From: Streptomyces sp. NBC_01381
Lineage (GTDB): Bacteria > Actinomycetota > Actinomycetes > Streptomycetales > Streptomycetaceae
Length of the DNA stretch: 64,000 bases
Assembly: GCF_026340305.1 (NCBI RefSeq)
Contig: NZ_JAPEPI010000001.1
Location: 4,402,001 to 4,466,000, forward strand
Direction of reading: 5' to 3'
The notes under the pieces were generated by a model. It saw only the letters and a program-made list of their open reading frames with translations, was not told where the DNA came from and did not search any database. Made by a program: the position numbers and the translations under genes. This document shows positions 51,037 to 59,298 of the stretch, one piece after another. Numbering within the stretch: the first letter of the stretch is position 1; every line of letters begins with the position of its first letter.

Positions 51037-51042
51037 AAAGTC

Positions 51043-51072
51043 AGAGTAGGGGTGCACCCCGGTCGCGTACAA
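51043..51072 (-). promoter_or_regulatory. MFS promoter with GGGGTGCACCCC operator
   Basis: On the minus strand, TTGTAC (51072-51067) and TACTCT (51048-51043) are spaced by 18 bp, with GTG 51036 seven bases after the -10, so the message is probably leaderless. The spacer holds a perfect 12-bp palindrome GGGGTGCACCCC (51049-51060), a good site for the divergent ROK regulator. Confidence 0.6.
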
Positions 51073-51112
51073 GGCGGTTCTTTTTGTCGACTCGGTGTCC
51101 GCCGCCTCCTGT

Positions 51113-51177
51113 CGGAGATGCCGGCGAGGGCAGCGGAGATGTCAGGCGAGGGCGGCGGAGATGTCAGGGAATGGCGG
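51113..51177 (+). repeat. Three 21-22-bp tandem repeats
   Basis: Units at 51113-51133, 51134-51155 and 51156-51177 share CGGAGATG-C-GG followed by GAGGGC or AATGGCGG. They lie between the divergent MFS and ROK genes. Function unknown. Confidence 0.75.
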
Positions 51178-51282
51178 TGGACGCGTCATGCAATGCCGGC
51201 GAAGGCGTCAGGGAATGGCAGGGGAAGGGCAGATGGCGACTGAACGGCGAGGCCGCGTACGGATCATGGGAGACTCGCCCTC

Positions 51283-52515
51283 ATGAACGGCAAGGCTGCC
51301 CCCCGTGCCGAGGGGGATCTGTCCACGCGTACGCGCCTCGAGCGAGGGCGCGGCGCGCTCGGTCCCGCCCTTGAGCTCGTCCACACCGGACGGGCCCCGA
51401 CGCGTGCCGTGCTCACCGCCGAGCTGGGCGTCACCCGCGCCACCGCGGGGGCCGTCGCCGCCGAGCTGGAGGCGCTCGGCCTGATCAGGATCGACGCACG
51501 GCCGAGCGCGCCCGCGGGCTCGCAGGGCCGGCCGTCGCACGGCCTTTCCATCGCGGACGACGGGCCGGTGGCGCTCGCCGCGCAGGTGCACTCCGACGGC
51601 TTCCGGGCGGCGCTCGTCGGGCTCGGCGGCCGGATCGTCGCCACCGCACCCGGCTGCGAGACGATCGACGCCGACCCGGCGCAGGTCCTCGGGTCCGTCA
51701 TCGACGCGGGTGCCCAACTGCTGCGGGAGACCGGGCGGCGGTGCGTCGGCGCGGGCCTCGCGGTGCCGTCCGCCGTCGCCGAGCCGGAGGGCACCGCGCT
51801 CAACCCGCTGCACCTGGCATGGCCTGCGGGTTCGCAGGTCCGCCAGATCTTCGCCGACTGCGTACGCGACGCCGGGATCGCGGGACCGGCGTTCGCCGCC
51901 AACGATGTCAACCTCGCCGCACTCGCCGAGCACCGGCACGGCGCCGGGCGCGGCGCCCGCGACCTGCTGTGCGTGGCGACCGGCCACCGGGGCGTCGGCG
52001 GCGCGCTCGTTCTCGACGGCCGTCTGCACACCGGCAGTTCGGGTCTGGCCCTGGAGGTCGGCCACGTCACGGTCAACCCCGAGGGCCGTCCCTGCCACTG
52101 CGGAAGCCGCGGCTGCCTGGACGTCGAGACGGACCCGCTGGCCTTCCTGACGGCCGCCGGCCGCGAACCCGGGCCGGAGGGGCTGCTCCTGCAGGCCCGC
52201 GGTCTGCTCCGCGACGCGGCCGCGGATCCCTCGGTCCGCGCGGCGGCCGAAGAGCTGATCGACCGTCTGGGCCTGGGCCTCGCGGGCCTGGTGAACATCC
52301 TCAACCCGGACCGGATCATCCTCGGCGGCCTGCACCGCGCCCTCCTGGAGGCCGACCCCGAGCGGCTGCGCGCCGTCGTGGCCGACCGCAGCCTGTGGGG
52401 ACGCAGCGGTGGCGTGCCGATCCTGGCCTGCACCCTGGACCACAACAGCCTGGTGGGGGCCGCCGAACTGGCCTGGCAGCCGGTGCTCGACGACCCCCTC
52501 GGGGCGCTCGGCTAG
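51283..52515 (+). CDS. ROK-family transcriptional regulator
   Basis: A 410-aa regulator. N-terminal winged HTH (ALELVHTGRAPTRAVLTAELGVTRATAGAVAAELEALGLI), then a ROK sugar-binding domain with zinc motif CHCGSRGCLDVETDP and ILGGLHRALLEADPERL. It senses a sugar or derivative and probably controls the divergent MFS gene through the palindrome at 51049. Its stop codon shares the CTAG with the stop of the next gene on the other strand. Confidence 0.9.
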   Translation: MNGKAAPRAEGDLSTRTRLERGRGALGPALELVHTGRAPTRAVLTAELGVTRATAGAVAAELEALGLIRIDARPSAPAGSQGRPSHGLSIADDGPVALAAQVHSDGFRAALVGLGGRIVATAPGCETIDADPAQVLGSVIDAGAQLLRETGRRCVGAGLAVPSAVAEPEGTALNPLHLAWPAGSQVRQIFADCVRDAGIAGPAFAANDVNLAALAEHRHGAGRGARDLLCVATGHRGVGGALVLDGRLHTGSSGLALEVGHVTVNPEGRPCHCGSRGCLDVETDPLAFLTAAGREPGPEGLLLQARGLLRDAAADPSVRAAAEELIDRLGLGLAGLVNILNPDRIILGGLHRALLEADPERLRAVVADRSLWGRSGGVPILACTLDHNSLVGAAELAWQPVLDDPLGALG

Positions 52516-53708
52516 ACCTTCACGGGTTCCGCCGCCTCAACTGCGGTCGTGGCAGCGGCGGTTGGCGCTTCTCGCCGCCGCCGCTTCAGGTCGGGCAGCA
52601 GGCTGACCAGGCCGAGTGCGGCGAGGGCGGCGCCGATCCACAGGGGCGCCCGCAGTCCGAACGTATCGATGGCGGGCCCGCCCACGGACGTCGCGATGAT
52701 GATGCCCAGCGTGATGAACGAGGAGTGGACGGTGTTGACCAGCGGCCGGGCGTTGCCGACGCGCTGGACGCGGGTCACAAGGGCGGGGTTCATGGTGACT
52801 CCGACCAGACCGATGCCCATCATGAACACCACGGCGGGGACGGTGAGTTGGGCGAAGGCGGCGAAGCCGACGAGGAACGCCAGATTGAGTATCAGCCCGA
52901 TGAGCAGGACCGGGATCGTGTGCTTGTCGGCGAACCGGCCCACGACGGTGTTGCCGATGACGGTGGCCGCGCCGTACGCGATGAGCAGCAGCGGAACGGT
53001 CCCCGTGGCGAAGCCGGTGACCTCCGTGAGGATCGGGTTGAGGTAGCTGAAGGCGGAGAACGTCGCGCCGATGATGAAGGTGCTGGTGGTGAGCGTCAGC
53101 CACAGCCGGGGATTCCGGAAGGCGCCCAGCTCCTGGCGGAGGTCGCCGCCGTCGTCGGCGCGTTCCATGTGCGGCACACCGACGAGGGTGGCGAGCGCGG
53201 CGAGGACGGTCAGCCCCGTGATCGCCCAGAACGCGGCGCGCCAGCCCAGGTGTTCACCGATCACGGTGGAGAGCGGGAGGCCGAGAAGGGTGCCGAGCAT
53301 CAGCCCGTTGAGGGCCACCGCGATGGCCCTGCCCCGCACTTCGGGGCGGGTGAGCCGCGCGGCGAGGGAGATGGAGACGCCGAAGAAGGCCTGTGAGGCG
53401 ATCCCTGTGATCACGCGGGCCACCAGCATGGTGCGGTAGTCCGGGGCGAGGGCGGCGAGCACGTTGCCCGCCAGGAAGACCACGAACAGGACGGCAAGCG
53501 CCGACTTCTGACGCATCTTCAGTACGGCAACGGTGAGGAAGGGCCCGCCGATGGCCATCGCGGCGGCGAAGGCGGTGATGAGGTAGCCGATCTCCGGAAT
53601 CGTGGCGTCGAGGCCTTCGGCCATCTGCGGCATCAGTCCGGCGACCACGAACTCGCTGGTCACCATGGCGAAGATGCCGAGGGCCAGTACGTATACGGCG
53701 CGGGGCAT
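52512..53708 (-). CDS. MFS transporter, DHA1 (AraJ/CmlA-like)
   Basis: A 398-aa exporter with twelve predicted helices: VYVLALGIFAMVTSEFVVAGLMPQMAEGLDATIPEIGYLITAFAAAMAIGGP, with SLAARLTRPEVRGRAIAVALNGLMLGTLLGLPLSTVIGEHLGWRAAFWAI as the motif C region. Typical cargo is drugs or sugars. It ends in a 4-base overlap with the ROK gene. The upstream region has a TetR-like operator and a 10-bp repeat. Confidence 0.92.
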   Translation of the reverse strand: MPRAVYVLALGIFAMVTSEFVVAGLMPQMAEGLDATIPEIGYLITAFAAAMAIGGPFLTVAVLKMRQKSALAVLFVVFLAGNVLAALAPDYRTMLVARVITGIASQAFFGVSISLAARLTRPEVRGRAIAVALNGLMLGTLLGLPLSTVIGEHLGWRAAFWAITGLTVLAALATLVGVPHMERADDGGDLRQELGAFRNPRLWLTLTTSTFIIGATFSAFSYLNPILTEVTGFATGTVPLLLIAYGAATVIGNTVVGRFADKHTIPVLLIGLILNLAFLVGFAAFAQLTVPAVVFMMGIGLVGVTMNPALVTRVQRVGNARPLVNTVHSSFITLGIIIATSVGGPAIDTFGLRAPLWIGAALAALGLVSLLPDLKRRRREAPTAAATTAVEAAEPVKV

Positions 53709-53735
53709 GGGTCTGCTCCTGTCGGAGTTCGGTTA

Positions 53736-53752
53736 TGGATAGATCAGTACAA
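53736..53752. promoter_or_regulatory. TetR-like operator at the MFS promoter
   Basis: TGGATAGATCAGTACAA matches TGGAATGGTCAGTGCAA at the TetR promoter (54482-54498) at 13 of 17 positions, same strand. It lies 28 bp upstream of the MFS start. Confidence 0.6.
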
Positions 53753-53760
53753 AACAAAGG

Positions 53761-53810
53761 TGCGCGAAGGTGCGCGAAAGCGTGCGAGGGCGTGCGAGGG
53801 CGTACAGAGA
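53761..53810 (+). repeat. Five 10-bp tandem repeats
   Basis: TGCGCGAAGG, TGCGCGAAAG, CGTGCGAGGG, CGTGCGAGGG, CGTACAGAGA: a degenerating 10-bp array, about one helical turn per unit, between the TetR gene and the MFS promoter operator. Confidence 0.75.
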
Positions 53811-53865
53811 ATGAATGCGAGGCAGCCCAAGTCGGGCCGAGAGAAAGCCGGTTGGCGCTAGCGGG

Positions 53866-54462
53866 TCAGCGCGTCAGCGCGTCGAGCGCCGTCTCCGTGA
53901 TGGCCTCCAGGGTGGCCCGGTCGGCGCCGCCCTGTGCGGCGACCCGCATGCCGCCGATGACGGCGTTCAGGAAGCGGGCCAGGTCGGCCGCGTCCCGCGG
54001 GGAGGTGATGTCGCCGCTGCTCTGTCCGGCGCGGATGGTGTCCTGGAAGGCGGCCAGGCGTACCGCGAGGTCGCGTGCGAGCAGTTCGGCGGCCGCGGGG
54101 TCGCGCCCCGCGAGTTCCACGGTCGTGTTGACGGTCAGGCAGCCGATGCTGTGCCCGTCCTCGCGGCACTCGAACTCGGAGTCGACGATCCGCGCGAACA
54201 GGGCGCGGATGCGCTCCATCGGTGAGCGTTCCGTGTCCGTCATGATCTCGATCTGGGTGGCGGTCATGGCGTCCATGTAGCGGGCCAGGGCCCGTTGGAA
54301 CAGGTCGTGCTTGCTGCTGAAGGTGTTGTAGATGCTGCTGCGGCCCAGGCCGGTGGCGTCGCACAGATCCTGGGTCGAGGTGGCCTCGTAGCCGTTCGCC
54401 CAGAAGGCGCGCATCGCCGCGTCCAGGGCCCGTTCCTCGTCGAAGGTTCTCGGTCGGGCCAT
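53866..54462 (-). CDS. TetR/AcrR-family regulator
   Basis: A 198-aa repressor. HTH region ALDAAMRAFWANGYEATSTQDLCDATGLGRSSIYNTFSSKHDLFQRAL. The C-terminal part matches the TetR_C_16/AcrR-like ligand domain. It lies upstream of and in line with the MFS gene, and matching operators lie ahead of both, so it probably represses the pump and itself. Confidence 0.93.
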   Translation of the reverse strand: MARPRTFDEERALDAAMRAFWANGYEATSTQDLCDATGLGRSSIYNTFSSKHDLFQRALARYMDAMTATQIEIMTDTERSPMERIRALFARIVDSEFECREDGHSIGCLTVNTTVELAGRDPAAAELLARDLAVRLAAFQDTIRAGQSSGDITSPRDAADLARFLNAVIGGMRVAAQGGADRATLEAITETALDALTR

Positions 54463-54481
54463 GTCGGTACCGTACAGGTTT

Positions 54482-54498
54482 TGGAATGGTCAGTGCAA
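54482..54498. promoter_or_regulatory. TetR-like operator at the regulator's own promoter
   Basis: TGGAATGGTCAGTGCAA, 20 bp upstream of the TetR start; 13 of 17 bases match the site at 53736. It is also upstream of the divergent hydrolase at 54602. Confidence 0.6.
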
Positions 54499-54601
54499 TA
54501 TGGGCAATCGGAATCGCGTTACCAGTTAAATAGGAGTACTGGTAACGTCAGAATCCGGGACGAGGCAGTGCGGCACGAACCCCTACGCGCGGGAGGTACC
54601 G

Positions 54602-55456
54602 GTGACCTGGCAACTGGCCGAGAAGTTCGAGGAGTTCGAGACCTTCGAGAAATTCGAGACGTCCGACGGATACGTGAGGTGGGCGTCGTTCGGTGAAGGG
54701 GACCCGGTCGTCCTGCTGCACGGCTCGCCCTTCTCGTCGTACATCTGGCGCGAGATCGCCCCCGCCCTGGCCCGCACACGCAAGGTCTACGTCTGGGACC
54801 TGCTGGGCTTCGGCCGGTCGGAGCAGCGGGACGGCCAGGACGTCGGCCTGGCCGCGCAGGGCAGGCACTTCGCCCGGCTCCTCGCGCACTGGGGCTTGGA
54901 GCGGCCCAGTGTGGTCGCGCACGACGTGGGCGGGGCGGTCGCGCTGCGGGCCCTGCTCCTGGAGGGCGCCGCGTACCGGGACTTGACGCTGGTCGACGCG
55001 GTCGGCGGCGGCGCGTGGGGGACGGGCTATTTCAAGCTCATCCGCGACAACGCGCACGTCTTTGAGCGGTTGCCGGGGTACGCCCATGAGGCCCTGGTGG
55101 CCAGCCACCTGCGCCACGCCACGCACACCGGATACGGTCCCGGAGTCCTGGACGCCTACCTCGCCCCATGGCGCGGCGCCCGGGGCCAGGCCGCCTTCTA
55201 CCGACAGTACCGCCAGTTCGCCCAGTCCCAGACGGACGAGATCGAACCCCTGCTCGGCGAGGTGTCCGTGCCGACCCGGATCATCTGGGGCCGTGAAGAC
55301 CGCCTGCTGCCGGGGGAGTTCGCCGCGTTCCTGCGGGCGCGAATCCCACACGCCGAGCTGATCTGGCTGGACGGCGCGGGCCACACCGTCCAGGAGGACG
55401 CGCCGGCGCGGCTCCTTGCGCATCTGGAGGAGGACTTCGGGCGGGCGGTCGGCTGA
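54602..55456 (+). CDS. Alpha/beta hydrolase, haloalkane dehalogenase-like
   Basis: A 284-aa hydrolase. The oxyanion region is VVLLHGSPFSSYIWREI. The nucleophile elbow VVAHDVGGAVALR has Asp, not Ser, as in haloalkane dehalogenases and epoxide hydrolases. The acid is probably in IIWGREDRLLPG, and His in LDGAGHTVQED. The N-terminus has a FE repeat (EKFEEFETFEKFET) from a 9-bp DNA repeat. GTG start after a GGGAGGTACC site. It may be controlled by the divergent TetR. Confidence 0.85.
   Translation: MTWQLAEKFEEFETFEKFETSDGYVRWASFGEGDPVVLLHGSPFSSYIWREIAPALARTRKVYVWDLLGFGRSEQRDGQDVGLAAQGRHFARLLAHWGLERPSVVAHDVGGAVALRALLLEGAAYRDLTLVDAVGGGAWGTGYFKLIRDNAHVFERLPGYAHEALVASHLRHATHTGYGPGVLDAYLAPWRGARGQAAFYRQYRQFAQSQTDEIEPLLGEVSVPTRIIWGREDRLLPGEFAAFLRARIPHAELIWLDGAGHTVQEDAPARLLAHLEEDFGRAVG
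54623..54658 (+). repeat. 9-bp repeat NNNTTCGAG x4 in coding DNA
   Basis: Four in-frame copies encode K/E/T/K-F-E near the hydrolase N-terminus. They add a short charged, aromatic extension before the enzyme domain. Confidence 0.8.
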
Positions 55457-55592
55457 GTGAGAGCAGCGGAGGGTCACATGCCGGAGGCATTCCCGTACCG
55501 ATTCGCGCACGATGTACGCACGGGGTCCTCCCCATCCTCCGGTGCGGGTTCACGATGAGCCTCCTCCCACTGGCACTTCCGAGGAGGCCTCG

Positions 55593-56192
55593 ATGCGTCG
55601 TCTCATCGCAGCCACCGTCCTCTCCGTACTGGCTCTCGGCGCCGCGACGGCCTGCGGTGGTGGCGATGTCGTCACCGAGCCAAAGTCCAAGTCGAAGTCG
55701 CCCGATGTCACGTCCGGTTCGAAGTCCAAAAAGCCGGCCGCGGACGAGCCGGAGGATTCCTCGGAGCGCTCGGGCAGGGCCGAGGTCGGTGACACCCTCA
55801 CGCTCAAGGGGCTGAAGGGCGGGTCGCGGCTCGACGTGACCGTCGAGAAGTTCGTCGATCCGGCGAAATCCTCCAGCCAGTTCCTCGAACCGGCCACGGG
55901 CAAGAAGTGGGTCGCAGCGCTGTTCAAGCTGGACAACAAGGGCGGCAAGGTTTACGAGGACAGCCCCATCAATGGAGCGCAGGTCGCCGACAAGACGGGG
56001 CAGCGCTTCCAGGCCACCATCGCGGATGTGACGGCCGGACCGGCCATGGCCGCGGCCGTCAAACTCCCGCCCGGCGAGACCGCCCGCGGCTGGCTGGTCT
56101 TCGAGGTCCCCGAGGACTCCGCGATCACCAGCGCGCAGTGGACACCCGACTCGGGATTCGCCGACGACACCGGGCAGTGGCAGATCGGGTGA
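55593..56192 (+). CDS. DUF4352-like lipoprotein
   Basis: A 199-aa lipoprotein. Signal MRRLIAATVLSVLALGAATAC ends in a lipobox Cys. A Lys/Ser/Asp-rich linker (30-80) leads to an immunoglobulin-like domain with GDTLTLKG, VDVTVEKFVDP-type strands, WVAALFKLDNKGGKVYEDSP and PPGETARGWLVFEVPEDS, the typical DUF4352 pattern. Role unknown; cell-surface. Start at ATG 55593, with GAGGAGG upstream. Confidence 0.85.
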   Translation: MRRLIAATVLSVLALGAATACGGGDVVTEPKSKSKSPDVTSGSKSKKPAADEPEDSSERSGRAEVGDTLTLKGLKGGSRLDVTVEKFVDPAKSSSQFLEPATGKKWVAALFKLDNKGGKVYEDSPINGAQVADKTGQRFQATIADVTAGPAMAAAVKLPPGETARGWLVFEVPEDSAITSAQWTPDSGFADDTGQWQIG

Positions 56193-56208
56193 CGCGGTCG
56201 GCGGTGTG

Positions 56209-56250
56209 GATGCCGCCTGCGGGTGCCGAGGTGCGCCCGCAGGCGGCATC
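56209..56250 (+). terminator. Strong terminator after the lipoprotein gene
   Basis: GATGCCGCCTGCGGG (56209-56223) and CCCGCAGGCGGCATC (56236-56250) form a perfect 15-bp stem with a 12-nt loop, 16 bp past the stop codon. Confidence 0.88.
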
Positions 56251-56445
56251 AGTCCTGCGGCGACTCGAGGTAGAGGGTGCTCCGGCCAGGGGGCGGCGCC
56301 AGATCGCGTGCGGCACCAGACGGGCACACCGGCCGGGCAGGTCCAGGGGCAAGCAGACCGGGTTCGAGGAATATGCGGACATCCGTCGTAGCTGGTAATG
56401 ATCACGAACCCTGCCCCAATAGAGGCTGTGCACCGGCACCAGCCC

Positions 56446-57216
56446 ATGAAAGGGAAGAACTTGCCCACCAAGACCCTGCGCATACCCACCACCGACGGCC
56501 AGGCCGACGCCTTCGCCGCCTTCCCCGACGACGGCGAGCCGCACCCGGGGGTGCTGCTGTACATGGACGCCTTCGGCCTGCGGCCCGAGCTGGAGGAGAA
56601 GGCCCGTGAGCTGGCCGGGCACGGGTACTACGTACTCGTTCCCAATCTCTACTACCGGCACGGCACGACACCGGTGGTCGAACTTCCCGAGCACATCGGA
56701 GACGACGACCGCCCGGCGATCTTCGCCCAGTTGATGCCCTTGGTCGAGGCGCACACCACCGAACGTGCCCTGAGTGACGCCGACGCCTACCTCAGGTTCC
56801 TCACCGCCCAGCCAGAGGTCAGTGCCGGACCGGTCGCCACGATCGGCTACTGCATGGGCGCCGGCCTGGCGATGCGCACCGCTGCGGCGCACCCCGACCA
56901 GGTGGCCGCCGTCGCCGGATTCCACCCCGGCTTCCTGGTCACCGACGCGCCCGACAGCCCGCACCGCCTGCTCTCCGAGCTCACCGCGGAAGTCCACATC
57001 GGCCTCGCCGTGAACGACTTGTCGCCCGAGGCCCTCAGCGACCTCAATCAGGCCCTGGACGCCGCAGGTGTCGACTACACCACCGAGACATACCCCGACA
57101 CCCTCCACGGCTTCACCATGTCCGACACCGACGCCTTCAGCGCAGCCGCACTGCAGCGCCACTGGGAGCGCCTGCTCCCCCTCCTTGAGCGCACCTTGGT
57201 CAAGCCGGTCAGCTAG
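56446..57216 (+). CDS. Dienelactone hydrolase-family protein
   Basis: A 256-aa alpha/beta hydrolase. It has PHPGVLLYMDAFGLRPELEEKARELAGHGYYVLVPNLYYR. The nucleophile is Cys in TIGYCMGAGLAMRTAA, as in true dienelactone hydrolases, and His in DTLHGFTMSD. The start is unclear: ATG 56446, TTG 56461 (with GGGAAG upstream) and ATG 56398 are all in frame. Its stop codon is part of a 14-bp duplication shared with the convergent phosphotriesterase-like gene. Confidence 0.85.
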   Translation: MKGKNLPTKTLRIPTTDGQADAFAAFPDDGEPHPGVLLYMDAFGLRPELEEKARELAGHGYYVLVPNLYYRHGTTPVVELPEHIGDDDRPAIFAQLMPLVEAHTTERALSDADAYLRFLTAQPEVSAGPVATIGYCMGAGLAMRTAAAHPDQVAAVAGFHPGFLVTDAPDSPHRLLSELTAEVHIGLAVNDLSPEALSDLNQALDAAGVDYTTETYPDTLHGFTMSDTDAFSAAALQRHWERLLPLLERTLVKPVS

Positions 57217-57240
57217 TCCCACTCCGCTAGGCCCACTCCG
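57213..57240. repeat. 14-bp tandem duplication carrying both convergent stops
   Basis: CTAGTCCCACTCCG (57213-57226) and CTAGGCCCACTCCG (57227-57240) differ by one base. The TAG of the first ends the plus-strand hydrolase. The CTA of the second is the TAG stop of the minus-strand phosphotriesterase-like gene. Confidence 0.85.
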
Positions 57241-58141
57241 CCGCGAACGCCCGCGCCGGGTTCGTCGTCAGGATCTGTTCCACCACGCCTTCTCCTGCCG
57301 CGAGTTGGAGGCGTGGACGTACCCGGCGCAGCAGATGCGGCATCCCCGGTCCGCCGTTGACCGACCGCGCCCCGGCCGTCGTCGTGTCGCCGCCCAGGAG
57401 CAGCTGATCGGCGAACCCGGCATCGGCCAGGGCGCGTACGGCGTCCGGCATCCGCCAGTCCGTGGCGTGGTGGGCGCGGGAGGGGCCGTCGAAGGCGAGA
57501 TGCGCGCCGGCCTTCGCGGCCTCCTGGTGGAGGGTGAGGTCGGGGGAGCGGTTCAGATGGCCGAGGATCACCCGGGCGGGCGGGACGCCCAACTCCCCGC
57601 ACAGGACGTCGAGTACGTCCAGGGCGCCGGTGCCGAGTTCCAGGTGGACGGCGATGGGCGCACCCGTCGCCCGGTGGGCCTCGGCCGCGGCTTCCATGGT
57701 CCAGCGGGCGTGCGCGTCCAGGCCGTGGAAGCCGCCCGCGACCTTGATCAGCCCGGCGCGCACGCCCGTGTCGCCGATGCCCTGCGTCAGCTCCCGTATG
57801 AACAGGGCGCCCAGGTCACCGGCGCGCAGTAGGGCGAGCAACTCCGGTGCGTAGTGCGCCGCTTGGTGCAGTCCCGTCGCGGCGACGGCGTGTACGCCCG
57901 TCGTGCGGGACAGCTCGGGCAGGTCTCCGGCGTGCCGCCCCATGCCGTACGGAGTCCACTGGACGAGGCTCCCGCCGCCCGCCGCACGGAACGCCGCAAG
58001 TTCGCGCGCCGCTCCAGCGGTCGAGTCGAGCTCCTGGTCCGGAAGTTGAGGGCTGGTCAGGTAGAGGTGGTCATGGGCGTCGCAGATGCCGAGCGACTCG
58101 GGGGCGACGTCCCCGAGGACCGTGCGGACCGCGCTCACCAC
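57227..58141 (-). CDS. Phosphotriesterase-family amidohydrolase
   Basis: A 304-aa TIM-barrel metal hydrolase. The first metal motif is ICDAHDHLYL (HxH). Others: VIKVAGGFHG with the bridging Lys region, PIAVHLELGTG and VILGHLNRSPD (metal His), and LLLGGDTTTAG (metal Asp). Related enzymes act on lactones, phosphotriesters or carboxylates. Start GTG 58141, overlapping the end of the DUF4865 gene, so the two are coupled. It is in a unit with a TetR regulator. Confidence 0.85.
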   Translation of the reverse strand: MVSAVRTVLGDVAPESLGICDAHDHLYLTSPQLPDQELDSTAGAARELAAFRAAGGGSLVQWTPYGMGRHAGDLPELSRTTGVHAVAATGLHQAAHYAPELLALLRAGDLGALFIRELTQGIGDTGVRAGLIKVAGGFHGLDAHARWTMEAAAEAHRATGAPIAVHLELGTGALDVLDVLCGELGVPPARVILGHLNRSPDLTLHQEAAKAGAHLAFDGPSRAHHATDWRMPDAVRALADAGFADQLLLGGDTTTAGARSVNGGPGMPHLLRRVRPRLQLAAGEGVVEQILTTNPARAFAAEWA

Positions 58142-58725
58142 TGCCGGCCCCGGGGAAGCAGGTCCCGCTCCGGTGCCGACAGGTGCAGCACCTGGAACAC
58201 ATCGCCCACCCCTTGGGGAGATGCGTGGTCCCAGACGGAGAAGTGCAGTGCCTCCCAGGTGCGTGGATCGATGGACACGGCCGCGTAGATGTTTCCGTCC
58301 TGGCGCGCCAACCGCTCGGCCTCGTGGGCGAGTTCGGCGGCCAGGGGGCCCAGGGGAGTGCGGTCGGGGATCCGCATCCGGCGGCGTATCGCGGCGCGGG
58401 CGGGAGCGGCGGACGCGATCCCCTCCGCGAAGGCCAGACCCGTCCAGTGCTGCACCTCGGGGCGGCCGAAGTCATCGACGATGCCCTGGAATCCGGGGCC
58501 CCAGAGGAAGGAGTTCATGCCCGCGGGGGTGTTCCATAGGTAGAACGGCGCGTACTGGTTCACGGGGGAGTCGTCGACACCGCGCTCGCGGACCAGGTAC
58601 GCCTTGGCGCCGAGCCCCGGGTAGTCGTCCAGCAGGTGCCCCTTGGCGGCCACGCGGTGGCGGATGATCCCCATGTCGTAGTCGGCCGGCAGCGTGATCT
58701 CGTACTGCATCGCGTGCATGGTCAT
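58135..58725 (-). CDS. DUF4865-family protein
   Basis: A 196-aa protein. Typical features: MQYEITLPADYDMGIIRHRVAAKGHLLDDYPGLGAKAYLVRERG and NQYAPFYLWNTPAGMNSFLWG, a ferredoxin-like fold with a His/Tyr/Trp-rich face. Members sit beside TetR regulators and have no proven activity. Start at ATG 58725, overlapping the TetR stop (ATGA). The end overlaps the phosphotriesterase gene. Confidence 0.85.
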   Translation of the reverse strand: MTMHAMQYEITLPADYDMGIIRHRVAAKGHLLDDYPGLGAKAYLVRERGVDDSPVNQYAPFYLWNTPAGMNSFLWGPGFQGIVDDFGRPEVQHWTGLAFAEGIASAAPARAAIRRRMRIPDRTPLGPLAAELAHEAERLARQDGNIYAAVSIDPRTWEALHFSVWDHASPQGVGDVFQVLHLSAPERDLLPRGRQW

Positions 58726-59291
58726 CGGCTCCCTGTCTGCAGGAGCAGGAGGGAGAGCAAGCCCCGAACGCCCGTGTCGAAGGCCGCGGGCGAGCCGTCG
58801 GCGCGGGCCAGCACATAGCCGCCCTGGACCGTCGCGACGACCGCCGCCGCGACCTCCCGCGGATCGAGCGCGGCCGCGAACTCGCCCTGCTCCTGGCCCT
58901 CTTCGACGATTCCGGCCAGCCGCCCCCGCAGCCAGTCGAGCGTCTCGGTGACCGGCGCGCGCAGCTCGTCGCTCGCGATGACGTCCGGATCCATCGTGAG
59001 GCGGCCGACCGGGCACCCGCGGAGCACGTCGCGCTCGCGCAGCAGATATGCCTCGATGCGCTCGTACGCCGATCCCTCGCCGCCCAGGACCGCGTCGGCG
59101 GCAGCGCGCAACTCCTCGGCCGTACGCCGGATCGCGGCGAGCGCGAGGTCGGGCTTCCCGGCGAAGTGGTGGTACATGCTGCCCTGCCCGGCCCCGGCGT
59201 GCTGCTGGATGGCTTTGGGGCTCGTGCCGACGTAGCCGCGCTCCCACAGCAGCTCGCGGGTGGACTCGATCAGACGCTCCGGAGTGCTCAT
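58722..59291 (-). CDS. TetR/AcrR-family regulator
   Basis: A 189-aa repressor. HTH: LIESTRELLWERGYVGTSPKAIQQHAGAGQGSMYHHFAGKPDLALAAIRR. The C-terminal domain has the LmrA/YxaF-like CPVGRLTMDPDVIASDELR pattern. It is the first gene of a coupled operon with DUF4865 and phosphotriesterase genes. A palindrome 8 bp upstream is its likely operator. Confidence 0.92.
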   Translation of the reverse strand: MSTPERLIESTRELLWERGYVGTSPKAIQQHAGAGQGSMYHHFAGKPDLALAAIRRTAEELRAAADAVLGGEGSAYERIEAYLLRERDVLRGCPVGRLTMDPDVIASDELRAPVTETLDWLRGRLAGIVEEGQEQGEFAAALDPREVAAAVVATVQGGYVLARADGSPAAFDTGVRGLLSLLLLQTGSR

Positions 59292-59298
59292 GAACGTA

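Noticed and set aside
51084..51374. Small ORFs across the 51.1-51.2 kb repeats
   Set aside because: They follow the tandem repeats, lack ribosome binding sites and overlap the start of the ROK gene.
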